Of a DNA stretch of 64,000 bases, positions 1-8,851 are shown in pieces; within the stretch, counting starts at the first letter, position 1, and every line of letters begins with the position of its first letter. The position numbers and the translations under genes were made by a program. The DNA comes from JACZYA01 sp965247455 (GTDB lineage Bacteria > Acidobacteriota > Terriglobia > Acidiferrales > 2-02-FULL-67-57). The stretch lies in NCBI GenBank assembly GCA_965247455.1, contig CBDFHE010000018.1, positions 705,412 through 769,411 on the forward strand, written 5' to 3'. Under the pieces are notes generated by a model. The model was not told the origin of the DNA and searched no databases. It saw only the letters and a list, made by a program, of their open reading frames with translations.

Positions 1-464
1 ACTGAGCGTCCTGGCCTACAATCTGGGCAACTTGTGGCGCAGACTGGTCCTTCCGCTGCGGGTCAAGCGCTGGTCGCTCACGAGTCTCCAGCAGCGACTG
101 GTGAAAACTGGGGGCCGGCTGGTGAAGCATGCGCGGTACTACTGGCTTCTGCTGGCGGAAGGGCATCTCACGCGGCGGCTGTTCGGCGACATGCTGCGGA
201 GGATCTGGGCGCTACCCGTGCCGGCAGGCTGACGCGCGGCCTGAAGTGCAACGAAGCCCGCCCGGCGATGACACGGGGCACACGTGTGGAGCGGTGTCTG
301 AGAAATGCCCGAAAAGCAGGGGTTCCAGTCGGTCGCACGTCGGCGCGGGCTCAGATGAAGGCCTTTGAAGCTGAGCGATTGTGCGACGATCGAAGTTTTT
401 GTGCGATCGTCGGCGATCGGGTGTATAAACGTGCCATCAGGGGCAGGCAAAACGGAAATCCCGG
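1..464 (+). mobile_element. IS1380-family element, 3' part (copy 1, cut by window edge)
   Basis: This stretch matches the last 464 bases of the complete copy at 16449-18118. I see one base change near position 410, where GTC replaces GGC. It holds the transposase C-terminus, about 230 bases of non-coding tail, and a right terminal inverted repeat ending in GGAAATCCCGG at 464. The truncation on the left is the window edge, not a biological deletion. The NUDIX gene that follows ends 21 bases beyond the IS end. Confidence 0.93.
2..232 (+). CDS. IS1380-family transposase, C-terminal fragment
   Basis: These are the last 76 codons of the transposase, in the same frame as the complete 443-residue protein at 16555-17886. 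The region is the basic C-terminal tail, rich in Arg and Leu and ending ALPVPAG. The catalytic residues lie upstream, outside the window. The copy is probably full length in the genome, but that cannot be seen here. Confidence 0.9.
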   Translation: MSVLAYNLGNLWRRLVLPLRVKRWSLTSLQQRLVKTGGRLVKHARYYWLLLAEGHLTRRLFGDMLRRIWALPVPAG

Positions 465-485
465 CTTAAAGGGATTCTTCGTCGC

Positions 486-944
486 CTACGACGCGCGCTC
501 CCGCACGCGACGCTGGTAGAGCGCCAGCCCTCGCTGGATGACCTGCCGGGTCTTCTCCGGCACGTCGTAAGCTGCGAACTCTTCCGGCTGCACCCACGCC
601 ACCGCCGCCACGTCGGAACCCGCGCGCGCCTCTCCCGCCGCCGGCTCGCACAGATAGTCCAGCAACACGAAGTGGTAGCGCACCCGCTGCTCGTCGTCCC
701 GCGTGATGCGGTCCAACACCTCCACCAGTTCAAGCACGCGAACCTCCAGCCCGGTCTCCTCTCGCAGCTCGCGCGCCAGCGCCGCTTCCAGCGTCTCTCC
801 TACTTCCACTACCCCACCCGGCAACGTCCACCTACCTTTCAGCGGCTCGGCCGCGCGCTCGACCAGCAGCACGGCGCCTGCGCGCACCACCACGCCGCCC
901 ACCCCCACCACCGGCCGGTCCGGATACTCCCGTCGTGAAGTCAT
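486..944 (-). CDS. NUDIX hydrolase
   Basis: This 152-residue protein should hydrolyse a nucleoside diphosphate linked to another moiety. The Nudix box is complete at about residues 43-66: GGVVEVGETLEAALARELRE followed by ETGL, giving the G-x5-E-x7-REL-x-EE-x-G pattern that binds the catalytic metal. The protein is one Nudix domain with little else, like MutT and ADP-ribose pyrophosphatases. The substrate cannot be read from the sequence. It starts 3 bases after the M20 peptidase stop, so the two are probably co-transcribed. Its 3' end lies 21 bases from an IS1380 element, but the C-terminus looks intact. Confidence 0.9.
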   Translation of the reverse strand: MTSRREYPDRPVVGVGGVVVRAGAVLLVERAAEPLKGRWTLPGGVVEVGETLEAALARELREETGLEVRVLELVEVLDRITRDDEQRVRYHFVLLDYLCEPAAGEARAGSDVAAVAWVQPEEFAAYDVPEKTRQVIQRGLALYQRRVRERAS

Positions 945-947
945 CGC

Positions 948-2330
948 TTAGCGGCGCACCACCGGCTCCACCACTTGGTAGAGCAACCGCACCCCGCGCC
1001 GCACGTTCTCCACTGAAAGGCTCTCGTTGTCGCCGTGCACGCCCGCCCCTTCCTCCCGCGTGAGCAAGAACGGCGAGAAGCCGTAGGAGGCGATGCCCAA
1101 CTCGCGGTACAACCCGCTCTCGGTGTAACCGCTCAGCATGCGCGTGGTCACGATGCTGCCGGGAAATTCCTGTTCCACCGCCGCCTCGATGGCGCGGAAC
1201 AGCTCGGTGTCGATGGAGGATTCATTCGCCGGCCGGAAAGGAAGAATGGGCTCGATCTCCAGCGACGCATCGCCCATGACGTGCCGGAGCTGCTCCAGGA
1301 AATCTTCCGGCTTCTGCCCCGGCAGCAAGCGCACATCCAGGTGCGCCAGCGCCTCGCCGGGGATCACGTTGGTCTGCTCGGAACCCCGCAGCACCCTCAG
1401 CGAGACCGTGTTGCGCAGCAGGTAGTTGTACTGCTCGTCGCCGGTCAGGCTGGCCCGGAACTCCGGCTCCTGGATGGCCTCGCGGAGGTGGCGGAACTTC
1501 CACGCCCGCTCGCCGCTCTCCTGCGGCGCCACGTCTCGAAAGAACTTCTCCACCCCCGGCAATAAGTGGATGGGCGTCTCCCAATCCACCACCCGCGCCA
1601 TGGCCCGCGTCAGCCGGTGGGAGGAGGCATCGCGCTGCGGGCGCGAACCGTGCCCCGGCGTCCCGCGAGCGCGCACGCGCAGCCAGAAGGGGGTCTTCTC
1701 CGCCGTGTCCACCCCGAAGAATTTAATCCGACCGTCCTCCACCAAGTTCTGCCCGCCCTCGGTGAGCAAGAACTCCGCTTCGCTCAGCAGGTCGCGCTGG
1801 TGTTCCACCAACCACTCGGCGCCGTCCAGGCCGACTTCCTCGTCGGCCGTCATCAGAAAAATTACGTCGCGCGCCAGCGGCACCTGCTCCCGCTTCAGCA
1901 GCACGAACACCATCGCCTGCGCCAACCCCAGGCCCTTCATGTCCAGCGCCCCGCGCCCGTACACGTAGCCGTCCACAATCGCACCAGAAAAAGGCTCGAC
2001 GCGCCAGGCTTCCGCGTTCGCCCGCACCACGTCGGTGTGGTTCGCCAGGATCAACGGACGCTTGGAACCGTCGCCGCGCAGGCGGGCAATCAGGTTGGCG
2101 CGCCCGGGCGCAATCTCGAAGATTTCCACCTCAATGCCTTCCGCCTCAAACCACTGCTGGAAAAAGTGCGCCCCGGCCAGCTCGTTGCCGGGCGGGTTGC
2201 TGGTGTTTACTTGCAGGTAGCGGGAGAGGCGGCGCACCGCCTCGTCCTGGTAGGTCGCCCAGTCAATCTCCTGGGCAGTCGCAGAAGACAGGCACAACAG
2301 GAACGGCAACAGCCACTGCACTCTACGCAT
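948..2330 (-). CDS. secreted M20-family metallopeptidase
   Basis: This 460-residue protein has a signal peptide (MRRVQWLLPFLLCLSSATAQ), so it is probably exported. The M20 zinc-peptidase pattern follows: ANHTDVV for the first metal ligand and catalytic Asp, YGRGALDMKG for the bridging Asp, TADEEVG for the catalytic Glu and ligand, and a dimerisation lid starting near GTPGHGSRP. The C-terminal catalytic lobe is present, with GVHGDNESL near the end. The family includes carboxypeptidases and deacylases such as ArgE/DapE; export argues for peptide scavenging rather than biosynthesis. It leads a probable two-gene unit with the NUDIX gene. Confidence 0.9.
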   Translation of the reverse strand: MRRVQWLLPFLLCLSSATAQEIDWATYQDEAVRRLSRYLQVNTSNPPGNELAGAHFFQQWFEAEGIEVEIFEIAPGRANLIARLRGDGSKRPLILANHTDVVRANAEAWRVEPFSGAIVDGYVYGRGALDMKGLGLAQAMVFVLLKREQVPLARDVIFLMTADEEVGLDGAEWLVEHQRDLLSEAEFLLTEGGQNLVEDGRIKFFGVDTAEKTPFWLRVRARGTPGHGSRPQRDASSHRLTRAMARVVDWETPIHLLPGVEKFFRDVAPQESGERAWKFRHLREAIQEPEFRASLTGDEQYNYLLRNTVSLRVLRGSEQTNVIPGEALAHLDVRLLPGQKPEDFLEQLRHVMGDASLEIEPILPFRPANESSIDTELFRAIEAAVEQEFPGSIVTTRMLSGYTESGLYRELGIASYGFSPFLLTREEGAGVHGDNESLSVENVRRGVRLLYQVVEPVVRR

Positions 2331-2361
2331 CAGGCACCTCGCACGCGGACTCGCAATCTAC

Positions 2362-2394
2362 TGGACTTTCCTTAAAACCAGCGTGCTATATAAT
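2362..2394 (+). promoter_or_regulatory. putative sigma-70-type promoter for the LysW-like gene
   Basis: A perfect -10 hexamer, TATAAT, lies at 2389-2394, 38 bases before the start codon at 2432. The -35 is poor: TGGACT at 2362 is 21 bases away, or a CTTTCC-like hexamer at about 16-17 bases. The -10 is convincing in this GC-rich context; the -35 assignment is a guess. Confidence 0.5.
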
Positions 2395-2431
2395 ACTCGA
2401 AAGGAGCATTGAGACGCGGAGGCAGATACTC

Positions 2432-2665
2432 ATGACTCGCTGCCCGGACTGCGGCGTCAACATTGACATCGAAGAAGAAGTGAACCAGGGAGACGCTATC
2501 TCCTGCCCCGAGTGCGGCGCGGACCTGGAAGTGGTGAGCACCAACCCGGTGGAGTTGCGGCTGGCGAAGGATTCCGACGAGGATGAGGATGAGGACGAGT
2601 GGGACAAGGATGAATCGGACGAAACCAAAGATGACTTGGAAGAAGAAAACAACGGATTCCACTAG
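2432..2665 (+). CDS. LysW-like zinc-ribbon protein with long acidic tail
   Basis: This 77-residue protein opens with a four-cysteine zinc ribbon: CPDC at residues 4-7 and CPEC at about 29-32. GADLEVVSTNPVEL follows, the conserved core of LysW/ArgW amino-group carrier proteins. The second half is almost all Asp, Glu and Lys (EDEDEDEWDKDE). Known LysW proteins end in EDWGE, with the terminal Glu carrying the substrate. This one has an EDEDEWDKDE stretch but runs on about 19 residues and ends in His. No lysX, lysZ or lysY homologue is in the window. A carrier role is uncertain; it may be a small zinc-ribbon protein of other function. Confidence 0.75.
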   Translation: MTRCPDCGVNIDIEEEVNQGDAISCPECGADLEVVSTNPVELRLAKDSDEDEDEDEWDKDESDETKDDLEEENNGFH

Positions 2666-3162
2666 TGCCGTTCCAACTATTTGACGCTATTTCCCCTGTG
2701 CCACAAGGCGAGCCGTTTCCGCGGCGCGTGTCAGGCTCATTAAATTGGGACGGTACTAGCGCAGCTTTCTTGCTCGACCGCCGGCACCTCGCCGCCGCTC
2801 TTACCGTTGCGCTTCTGTGCTTATCCCTGCCCAGCCTCGCCTTTGCCGGGGACAAGACCAAGAAAAAGAAAGACGACTACACGCTGCTCATGGTCAGCGT
2901 GATGACCGAGGGAGGTTACGCGCTGCCGGGGATTGCGGTCGCGGTCAAGCGCCAGCAGGACCGCAAGCCCAAGTGGAAAGGAGTCAGCGACCGCCGGGGC
3001 GAGTTTGCCCTGCGCCTGCCCGCCGAGCCTGCCACCTACCTCGTCAGCACCCACAGCAAAAACCACGAAGACCAAACTCGAACTGTCGAAGTTCAAGATC
3101 AGAAGCGCGTGGACGTAATCTTTCGTCTTCCCATTCGGCACCAGAAGGAGAAGAAAAAATGA
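2665..3162 (+). CDS. small secreted protein with carboxypeptidase-regulatory-like fold
   Basis: From residue about 36 the sequence forms a signal peptide (LALLCLSLPSLAFAG-like hydrophobic stretch). A single beta-sandwich repeat of the CarboxypepD_reg/SpaA type follows: PGIAVAVKRQQD, then SDRRGEFALRLPAEPATYLV, and a Lys-rich C-terminus. The GTG at 2665 overlaps the stop of the preceding gene, which favours coupled translation, but it would give a 35-residue pre-sequence. A TTG at 2770, just before the hydrophobic stretch, is the other candidate and has no clear ribosome site. Its function is unknown. Confidence 0.6.
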   Translation: MPFQLFDAISPVPQGEPFPRRVSGSLNWDGTSAAFLLDRRHLAAALTVALLCLSLPSLAFAGDKTKKKKDDYTLLMVSVMTEGGYALPGIAVAVKRQQDRKPKWKGVSDRRGEFALRLPAEPATYLVSTHSKNHEDQTRTVEVQDQKRVDVIFRLPIRHQKEKKK

Positions 3163-3554
3163 TTCAGCGGAGACAACTGTTTCGGCCTGCCGTCCTGGTG
3201 CTGGCCCTCGTCCTCTGCGGCGCAAGCGCGGCGGCGCAGGGCGGCACGCGCGTGGTCAAAGGGCAGGTGCTGGATGAAAATGGCAAGCCGGTCGCGGGCG
3301 CCGTCGTGCACTTGAAAGACAAGACTACGAAGAAAGAAGTGAGTGTGACCACCGATAAGAACGGCCGCTACCAGTTCAACAGCGTCAAACTGAGATCCGA
3401 CTACAGGATCCATGCGGAGAAGGCAAAGCAACGCTCGCGCTCGCGCGGCATCTCGCAGATGGATACCCGGACAGAGATTTTCATGCACCTCCGACTTCAA
3501 CCACCCAAGGAACCCGCAGAGAAAAAGCCAAGTAAGGAAGAGAAAGACAACTAG
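3159..3554 (+). CDS. small secreted protein with carboxypeptidase-regulatory-like domain
   Basis: This 131-residue protein starts at an ATG that overlaps the preceding stop (ATGA). It has a signal peptide ending near GASAAAQ. One CarboxypepD_reg domain follows: VKGQVLDENGKPVAGAVVHL, then VTTDKNGRYQFNSV, the classic pattern of these periplasmic or surface beta-sandwiches. The C-terminus is rich in Lys, Glu and Pro. It is a paralogue in architecture of the gene just upstream, and the pair is translationally coupled. Role unknown; such domains often decorate larger secreted proteins, here they stand alone. Confidence 0.75.
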   Translation: MIQRRQLFRPAVLVLALVLCGASAAAQGGTRVVKGQVLDENGKPVAGAVVHLKDKTTKKEVSVTTDKNGRYQFNSVKLRSDYRIHAEKAKQRSRSRGISQMDTRTEIFMHLRLQPPKEPAEKKPSKEEKDN

Positions 3555-3556
3555 CC

Positions 3557-4441
3557 TCAGGGTGGCTGCGGTCCTCGCAGCACCCGCAGCGCCTTCGCCT
3601 CCACCCGCAACCTGAGCGGCACCCGGCCCAGCAACTCTCCATCCCCGAACAACTCAGCGCCGGCGGGCGCGCGCACCTCCACCTGCGTGGCGCGGAAGGT
3701 GCGCACGCAGCACGCAGAAAGATGCCGGCCGCGGTGCAAAGCCGGATAGAGGTCGAACAACGCCCGGCGGGAGATTCGCTCCACAATGCAGATGTCCAGC
3801 CAGCCGTCGTCGCACACCGCCCGGGGAGCGATGCGCAACCCTCCGCCGTAGAAGGCCGTGTTGGCCACCGCCACCCACATCACCTCGCCGGAATAGTTTT
3901 CGGTGTCGGTGCGCAGCTCCACCCGCACCGGCTCGAACGTCAGCAGCGTCCACAGACCGGCCACCAGGTAGCGCAGGTGCCCGGTAGGCCAGCCCGGCCA
4001 TGCATTGGCGCGCCGGTTGGTGGTGGCGTCAAACCCCAGACCGGCCACCCCGGCATAGACCTGTTCACCCACACGCACCACATCCATCGGCATTGCCGCC
4101 GCCCTGAGAAGAAAATCCGCCGCGGCGACGGGATCGAGCGGAATACCCAACGAGCGGCAGAGGTCGTTGCCGTGCCCCAGCGGGATCACGCCCAAAGCCG
4201 TCTCGGTGCCGCAGAGGCCGTTGGCCGCAGCGTGTGCGGTGCCGTCACCGCCCGCCGCCAGCACTCGGTCGTAGCCGGCCCGCGCCGCCTCGGCCGCCAG
4301 CGTGCGCACCTCGGCGGCGCTGGTTGCGCGCACGCACTCCAAGTTTGGCAATTTCGCGTGCAGGAAATCGAGGACTCGGGGCAGGAGGCGCGCGGCCCGA
4401 CCGCCGGCCGCCGCATGATTCGCCAGCAGGAGGGTTTTCAA
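3557..4441 (-). CDS. diacylglycerol kinase-family lipid kinase
   Basis: This 294-residue protein has the catalytic-domain signature of the DagK/YegS/sphingosine-kinase family. The nucleotide loop GGDGT is at about residues 63-67, then IPLGHGND (usually PLGTGND) at about 86-93. The C-terminal beta-sandwich includes YAGVAGLGFDA and DGWLDICIV. The family phosphorylates lipid hydroxyls such as diacylglycerol at the membrane, using ATP. It starts 2 bases downstream of tyrS on the same strand, so it is probably in that transcript. The His in place of Thr in PLGxGND is unusual but tolerable. Confidence 0.9.
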   Translation of the reverse strand: MKTLLLANHAAAGGRAARLLPRVLDFLHAKLPNLECVRATSAAEVRTLAAEAARAGYDRVLAAGGDGTAHAAANGLCGTETALGVIPLGHGNDLCRSLGIPLDPVAAADFLLRAAAMPMDVVRVGEQVYAGVAGLGFDATTNRRANAWPGWPTGHLRYLVAGLWTLLTFEPVRVELRTDTENYSGEVMWVAVANTAFYGGGLRIAPRAVCDDGWLDICIVERISRRALFDLYPALHRGRHLSACCVRTFRATQVEVRAPAGAELFGDGELLGRVPLRLRVEAKALRVLRGPQPP

Positions 4442-4443
4442 AG

Positions 4444-5703
4444 CTAGTTAATTACAACTTTGATAAACTTGTGTTTTCCGACGCGCAGAGTAAATTCTCT
4501 TAGCTGATTGTAATCAAGGACCGCTGCCGGGTTACTTACGACTTCGCCATTCATTTCAACCGCACCTTGTTTAATGAGCCGTTCCGCCTCTGCACGCGAG
4601 GGTAAGTCGGCCCAATAGACGAGTGCGCGCGCTAGCTTCTCTTTTCCCTCCGGCACCATCCGTGTCAGGTCCTCGCGTTTGAGCCGCTTTTCCTCTAGCG
4701 CAGTAGGAGCCTCACGGTTCTGAAACACTCGGACAAACTCCCGCTCGGCGCGGGCGGCGGCCTCGGCGGAATGGAAGTCGGTGACGATGCGGCGGGCCAG
4801 CTCAGCCTTCACCTTCATTGGGTGCGCCTTGCCGCTCTCGACCTCGCGCCGCCGTTGTGTCAGCTCAGCAGGCGTGAGGTCGGTGAGCAGCTCGTAGTAA
4901 CTCCACATCAACTGGTCGGAGACCGACATCAGCTTGCCGTACATCTCCGCCGGGGGCTCGGTGATGCCAACGTAGTTGTTGAAGGACTTGCTCATTTTCT
5001 GCATACCGTCCAGCCCCACCAGGATCGGCAGCAGGAACGCCACCTGCGAGGTGTGGCCGTAGGCGCGCTGAATCTCGCGCCCCGCCAGCAGGTTGAACTT
5101 CTGCTCGGTGGCGCCCAACTCGACGTCCGCCTCCAGCGCCACCGAGTCGTAGGCTTGCAGCAGGGGGTAGAGCAGCTCGTGCAGCGCGATGGGTTGACCT
5201 GCGTTCAGGCGGCTGCGGAAGTCCTCCCGCTCCACCATGCGCGCCAGGGTGTAGTGCGAGCAGAGCCGCACCATGTCTTCGCCCGTAAACTTCCCCAGCC
5301 ACTCGGAGTTGAAGCGCAACTCGGTGCGCTCGGGGTCGAGAATCTTGAAGACCTGCTGCTTGTAGGTCTCGGCGTTGGCCAGAATTTCCTCGCGCGTCAG
5401 CGGCGGGCGGGTGGCGTTGCGGCCGGAAGGGTCGCCGATCATCCCGGTGAAATCCCCGATCATGAAGATGGCGGTGTGGCCCAGGTCCTGGAAATACTTG
5501 AGCTTGCGCAGCACGACCGTGTGGCCCAGGTGGATGTCGGGCGCGGTGGGGTCAACCCCCAGCTTCACCCGCAGCGGCTTGCCGGTCTTCTGCGAGTGCG
5601 CCAGCTTCTGCCGCAGCTCCTCTTCGCGGATGATTTCCGTCGCACCCTTGTGCAGGTAGGCCAGTTGCTCGTCCAGCGTCATAGACTTGGCACGCGCGCT
5701 CAA
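4444..5703 (-). CDS. tyrS: tyrosyl-tRNA synthetase
   Basis: This 419-residue protein charges tRNA-Tyr. The class I signatures are present: DIHLGHT as the HIGH motif near residue 56, and KMSKS near 235. The N-terminal Rossmann region has LGVDPTAPD and the [13 protein letters not shown] loop. The C-terminus carries an S4-type RNA-binding segment ([17 protein letters not shown]). Length and motifs fit the TyrZ-like branch common in acidobacteria and many Gram-negatives. It is followed closely by the lipid kinase and lies downstream of purN, with 77 bases between. Confidence 0.97.
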   Translation of the reverse strand: MSARAKSMTLDEQLAYLHKGATEIIREEELRQKLAHSQKTGKPLRVKLGVDPTAPDIHLGHTVVLRKLKYFQDLGHTAIFMIGDFTGMIGDPSGRNATRPPLTREEILANAETYKQQVFKILDPERTELRFNSEWLGKFTGEDMVRLCSHYTLARMVEREDFRSRLNAGQPIALHELLYPLLQAYDSVALEADVELGATEQKFNLLAGREIQRAYGHTSQVAFLLPILVGLDGMQKMSKSFNNYVGITEPPAEMYGKLMSVSDQLMWSYYELLTDLTPAELTQRRREVESGKAHPMKVKAELARRIVTDFHSAEAAARAEREFVRVFQNREAPTALEEKRLKREDLTRMVPEGKEKLARALVYWADLPSRAEAERLIKQGAVEMNGEVVSNPAAVLDYNQLREFTLRVGKHKFIKVVIN

Positions 5704-5780
5704 AGAAAAAGCCTCTTCCCTCGGAATCGAGTAAGCCTAGGCCAACCCAACAATTGAATCAACCCGCAGCCCAGCGAACC

Positions 5781-6386
5781 TCAGCCGGTGCGGAGGACGC
5801 GGCAGCCGTCGATGCGGTAGCGGCCGCTGAGGATGAGGTTGATGGCTTCGGCGTAGATGCGGTGCTCCTCGCGCAGGATGCGGGCGGCCAGCGTCTCCTC
5901 GGTGTCGCCGTCCTCGACCGGCACCACCGCCTGGCAGATAATCGGGCCGGCGTCGAGGTGCTCGTCCACCAAGTGGACGGTGCAGCCGGAAAACTTCACG
6001 CCCCACTCCAGCGCCTGCTTCTGCGCTTCCAAACCCGGAAACGACGGCAGCAGCGCGGGATGGATGTTCAGAATGCGGTGGCGGAACTCCTGCACGAAGT
6101 AAGGCGAAAGCAGGCGCATAAAACCCGCCAGGCAGACCAAGTCAATCTTCTTCTGCTTCAACAGCGCTACCACTTCCCGGTCGTACTCCTCGCGTTGCTT
6201 TCCCTTGGAGGGAATCACCACCGCCTCGATGCCGCGCTGGCGCGCTTTCTCGATCCCGCTGGCGCTCTCGCGATTGCTCACCACGACGGCGACCTCAGCG
6301 TCGCGGATGCGCCCGGCGCGGACGCTCTCGGCTATGGCTTCGAAGTTCGAGCCGCGCCCGGACAGCAGCACCGCAATCCGATTCAT
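5781..6386 (-). CDS. purN: phosphoribosylglycinamide formyltransferase
   Basis: This 201-residue protein carries out the third step of purine synthesis, transferring formyl from 10-formyl-THF to GAR. The fold signatures are in order: AVLLSGRGSNFEAI for the phosphate loop, LAGFMRLLSPYFV, and NIHPALLPSFPG with the catalytic Asn and His. GCTVHLVDEHLDAGPII follows, carrying the conserved active-site Asp. It overlaps purM by 4 bases (ATGA), so the two are translationally coupled, and length is normal for PurN. Confidence 0.97.
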   Translation of the reverse strand: MNRIAVLLSGRGSNFEAIAESVRAGRIRDAEVAVVVSNRESASGIEKARQRGIEAVVIPSKGKQREEYDREVVALLKQKKIDLVCLAGFMRLLSPYFVQEFRHRILNIHPALLPSFPGLEAQKQALEWGVKFSGCTVHLVDEHLDAGPIICQAVVPVEDGDTEETLAARILREEHRIYAEAINLILSGRYRIDGCRVLRTG

Positions 6387-7450
6387 CGCCAGCCTCCGCC
6401 GTAGCGCACCGACTGCCGTCCTTCCCGCCTGTGGCGGGACAGGCGAACCACTTCCCCGATCTCATGGAACCTCATGCGGTGCCGGCGCAGCACCTGCTCC
6501 ACCTTGGACTGAAGGCGCGGCGAGACCACCAGCACCATCCCGATACCCATGTTAAAGGTGCGCAGCATTTCCTTCGTCGACACACCGCCCAGCCGCTCCA
6601 GCCAGCGGAACAACGGCGGCACCGGCCACCGATCCAGGTGGACCTCGGCGGCGCAGTTGCGCGGCAACACCCGGGGCAGGTTTTCGGTCAACCCGCCGCC
6701 GGTGATGTGGGCAGCGGCGTTGAGCCAGCCTTTCTCCAGCAGCGGCTTGAGCACGGGGTAGTAGCAGCGGTGCGGTTGCAGCAGCGCCTCTGCCACCGTG
6801 GAGTGAAGCTCCGACACGCGCGAGTGGGGCGCAAGTCCCGCCACCTCAAAACAGAGCTTGCGCGCCAGCGAGTAGCCGTTGGTGTGCAGCCCGGTGGACG
6901 CCAGACCCAGCAGTCGGTCGCCGGGGCGCACGCGCCGGGGGAGAATCTTGCTGCGCTCGACCACGCCGACAATGCAGCCCACCACGTCCATCTCACCGGG
7001 CGCATACACGCCCGGCATCTCGGCGGTCTCGCCACCGACGAGCGGCATCCCCAGCTTCCGGCAGGCGCGGATCACGCCGCGCAGCACCTGCTCCAGCGCG
7101 GCGGGATCCAACCGGCTGCTAGCAATGTAGTCGAGAAAAAACAGCGGCGCCGCGCCCTGCACTGCAATGTCGTTCACGCAGTGGTGGACAATGTCGGCGC
7201 CCACCACTTGGTACGCACCCACTTGCGCGGCCACCTTCAGCTTGGTGCCCACGCCGTCCACGCTCGACACCAACACCGGCTGGCGCCCACGCTCAAGAGC
7301 GTAGAGCGCGCCGAAGCCGCCGATCCCCGCCAGCACTTGGCGGGTGAAGGTCGAGCGGGCGAGCTTTTGGATACGATCTTTCACAGCGTCCGCGCGGGTG
7401 CGGTCCACGCCCGCATCGGCGTAACGGATGGACTGTGAGCGCGCCGGCAT
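6383..7450 (-). CDS. purM: phosphoribosylformylglycinamidine cyclo-ligase
   Basis: This 355-residue AIR synthetase closes the imidazole ring using ATP. It shows the PurM/ThiL-fold motifs: YADAGVD at the N-terminus, VSSVDGVGTKLKVA, HHCVNDIAVQGA, LVGGETAEMPG, and AHITGGGLTENLPRVLP. It is the upstream partner of purN. The start chosen is the ATG at 7450, which leaves the conserved YADAGVD at about residues 10-16 as usual. A repeat-rich spacer separates it from the redox pair upstream. Confidence 0.97.
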   Translation of the reverse strand: MPARSQSIRYADAGVDRTRADAVKDRIQKLARSTFTRQVLAGIGGFGALYALERGRQPVLVSSVDGVGTKLKVAAQVGAYQVVGADIVHHCVNDIAVQGAAPLFFLDYIASSRLDPAALEQVLRGVIRACRKLGMPLVGGETAEMPGVYAPGEMDVVGCIVGVVERSKILPRRVRPGDRLLGLASTGLHTNGYSLARKLCFEVAGLAPHSRVSELHSTVAEALLQPHRCYYPVLKPLLEKGWLNAAAHITGGGLTENLPRVLPRNCAAEVHLDRWPVPPLFRWLERLGGVSTKEMLRTFNMGIGMVLVVSPRLQSKVEQVLRRHRMRFHEIGEVVRLSRHRREGRQSVRYGGGWR

Positions 7451-7790
7451 GTCGAGGGACTATTCTAACCGAGACCCGACAAAAAAACGGGCTCTGGAGG
7501 AAACCCCAGGGAAAAACCGACGACGCCCCTACGGGCATCGCCGCTACCCGAAAAAGCACAAGTAGCGACGAAGAAGCCAGCCCTCAACTGCGCTTCCCTC
7601 GACGTGGCTCGGGACAGGCAGGACAAGCTGGCCCTGCCGTTATGCCTTGCTTCTTAGCAAGGGCTTTAGCCCCTGAGGACCTCAGCGGCTAAAGCCGCTT
7701 TTTCTGATGCCACATTGCGGCACGGCTAAAGCCGTGCCCTGACAATACCTGTTATACAACGGAGAAAAGGCTTAGGAGACCGAACGTTCG
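7451..7790 (-). repeat. intergenic palindromic repeat cluster
   Basis: Between purM and the MauE-like gene lie short inverted repeats. GGGCTTTAGCCCCTGAGG and CAGCGGCTAAAGCCGCTT are at about 7658-7702, then GGCACGGCTAAAGCCGTGCC at about 7720-7739. The same units recur near 13480-13650, 43740-43810 and 50040-50140. They look like REP-type elements. The cluster runs into the 3' end of the MauE-like gene, supplying its last codons. Confidence 0.75.
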
Positions 7791-8220
7791 GGCAGGGGCG
7801 GAGCAGCCGTGCTGCCCGCCGCCAGGCGTAGATGGCCAGGAACACGGCCAAGGCAAAGAGCAGCGAGTCGCGCGTCAAGGTAGCGGGCGTGATGGGCTCG
7901 CCCAGACCGAAGCAGCCACAGTCAGCTTCGATGCCACGGGCGTAGGTGACTCCCATGACCACCACAAAAAGCCCCAGCAACGAAGCCGTGAAGGCAGCGC
8001 TGTAACGCAGCTTCCAGCCCGCCAGCAACCACAAGCCCAGCGCCACCTCCAGCCAGGGGAGCACGCGCGCGACCACTATCACGGCGTCGGCGGGCAGTAA
8101 TTGGTACCCATCCACCGCCATCTCAAACAGAAAGGGACTGCGCAGCTTGGTGTAGCCGGCATAGAGGAACAGCGCGCCCAAGCCCAGACGGCCCACCCAA
8201 TGCAGAAGGCGCCCAGCCAC
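7726..8220 (-). CDS. MauE/DoxX-like membrane protein
   Basis: This 164-residue protein has four hydrophobic segments (about residues 5-25, 45-67, 73-92, 112-130). It carries the signature GIEADCGCFG near residue 97, a Cys-x-Cys loop typical of MauE/DoxX-like proteins that work with periplasmic thioredoxin-type partners. The gene immediately upstream encodes a DsbA/thioredoxin-fold protein, 3 bases away, which supports a joint role in periplasmic disulfide exchange. The last roughly 20 residues are read from a dispersed palindromic repeat, so the native C-terminus may have been replaced. Confidence 0.8.
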   Translation of the reverse strand: MAGRLLHWVGRLGLGALFLYAGYTKLRSPFLFEMAVDGYQLLPADAVIVVARVLPWLEVALGLWLLAGWKLRYSAAFTASLLGLFVVVMGVTYARGIEADCGCFGLGEPITPATLTRDSLLFALAVFLAIYAWRRAARLLRPCPNVRSPKPFLRCITGIVRARL

Positions 8221-8223
8221 GGC

Positions 8224-8850
8224 TTACTGCCCCAAACGGCTGTCGAGGTAGCGGCGCAGAATGGAGTACTGCACTATGCCGGTGACGCGCTCGGTCTTGC
8301 CCTGCGCGGTGATAAAGAAAGTCGGAGTTGAGCGCACGCCCTGCCGGCGCCCAAGCGCAAGGTCGCGGTCGATTTCAGCGTTGATGGCAGAATCGCCCAG
8401 CAGCGCCTCCACCCGCTTTAAGTCCTCTTTGGAGAGGGCGCGCGCGACCGCCGCCTCTACGGTTCCGTCCTGCGACCAACGGCTCTGGTCCAGGTAGAGC
8501 CGGTCAGTAACTTGCACCCACTGCCACACGCCCACGCGCCGCGCGGCCGCAGCGTAGCGCGCCGCCTTGCGGGAGTGCTGATGCATGCGCAACGGAAACT
8601 CGCGATAGACCACGCAGACCTTATTGGCGCTGGCGTAGTCGGCCAGCACCGGCCGGATGGTTTCCAGGTAGAAGGTGCGGCAGGCCGGGCACTGAAAATC
8701 GGAGAAGACCTCGATCTTGATGGGGGCGGTGGGAGCACCGCCCACGCACAGCCCCACGTCTTCCCGCGCATTGTCCTCCGCCAGCGCCGGAAGAGCGGCA
8801 CACACCAGCAACAGTGCCCCCCCAAGCATGGGTCGGAGAGTTCTTGCCAT
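8224..8850 (-). CDS. secreted DsbA-family thioredoxin-fold protein
   Basis: This 208-residue protein starts at the ATG at 8850, directly after the purF stop. It has a signal peptide (ARTLRPMLGGALLLVCAALPALA). The DsbA-like domain follows: IEVFSDFQCPACRTFY with the redox CPAC motif, and VRSTPTFFI with the cis-Pro before the last strand. It probably oxidises or isomerises disulfides in the periplasm. The adjacent MauE-like membrane protein may be its redox partner. A longer start at 8913 would overlap purF by 62 bases and is less likely. Confidence 0.88.
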   Translation of the reverse strand: MARTLRPMLGGALLLVCAALPALAEDNAREDVGLCVGGAPTAPIKIEVFSDFQCPACRTFYLETIRPVLADYASANKVCVVYREFPLRMHQHSRKAARYAAAARRVGVWQWVQVTDRLYLDQSRWSQDGTVEAAVARALSKEDLKRVEALLGDSAINAEIDRDLALGRRQGVRSTPTFFITAQGKTERVTGIVQYSILRRYLDSRLGQ

Positions 8851-8851
8851 G

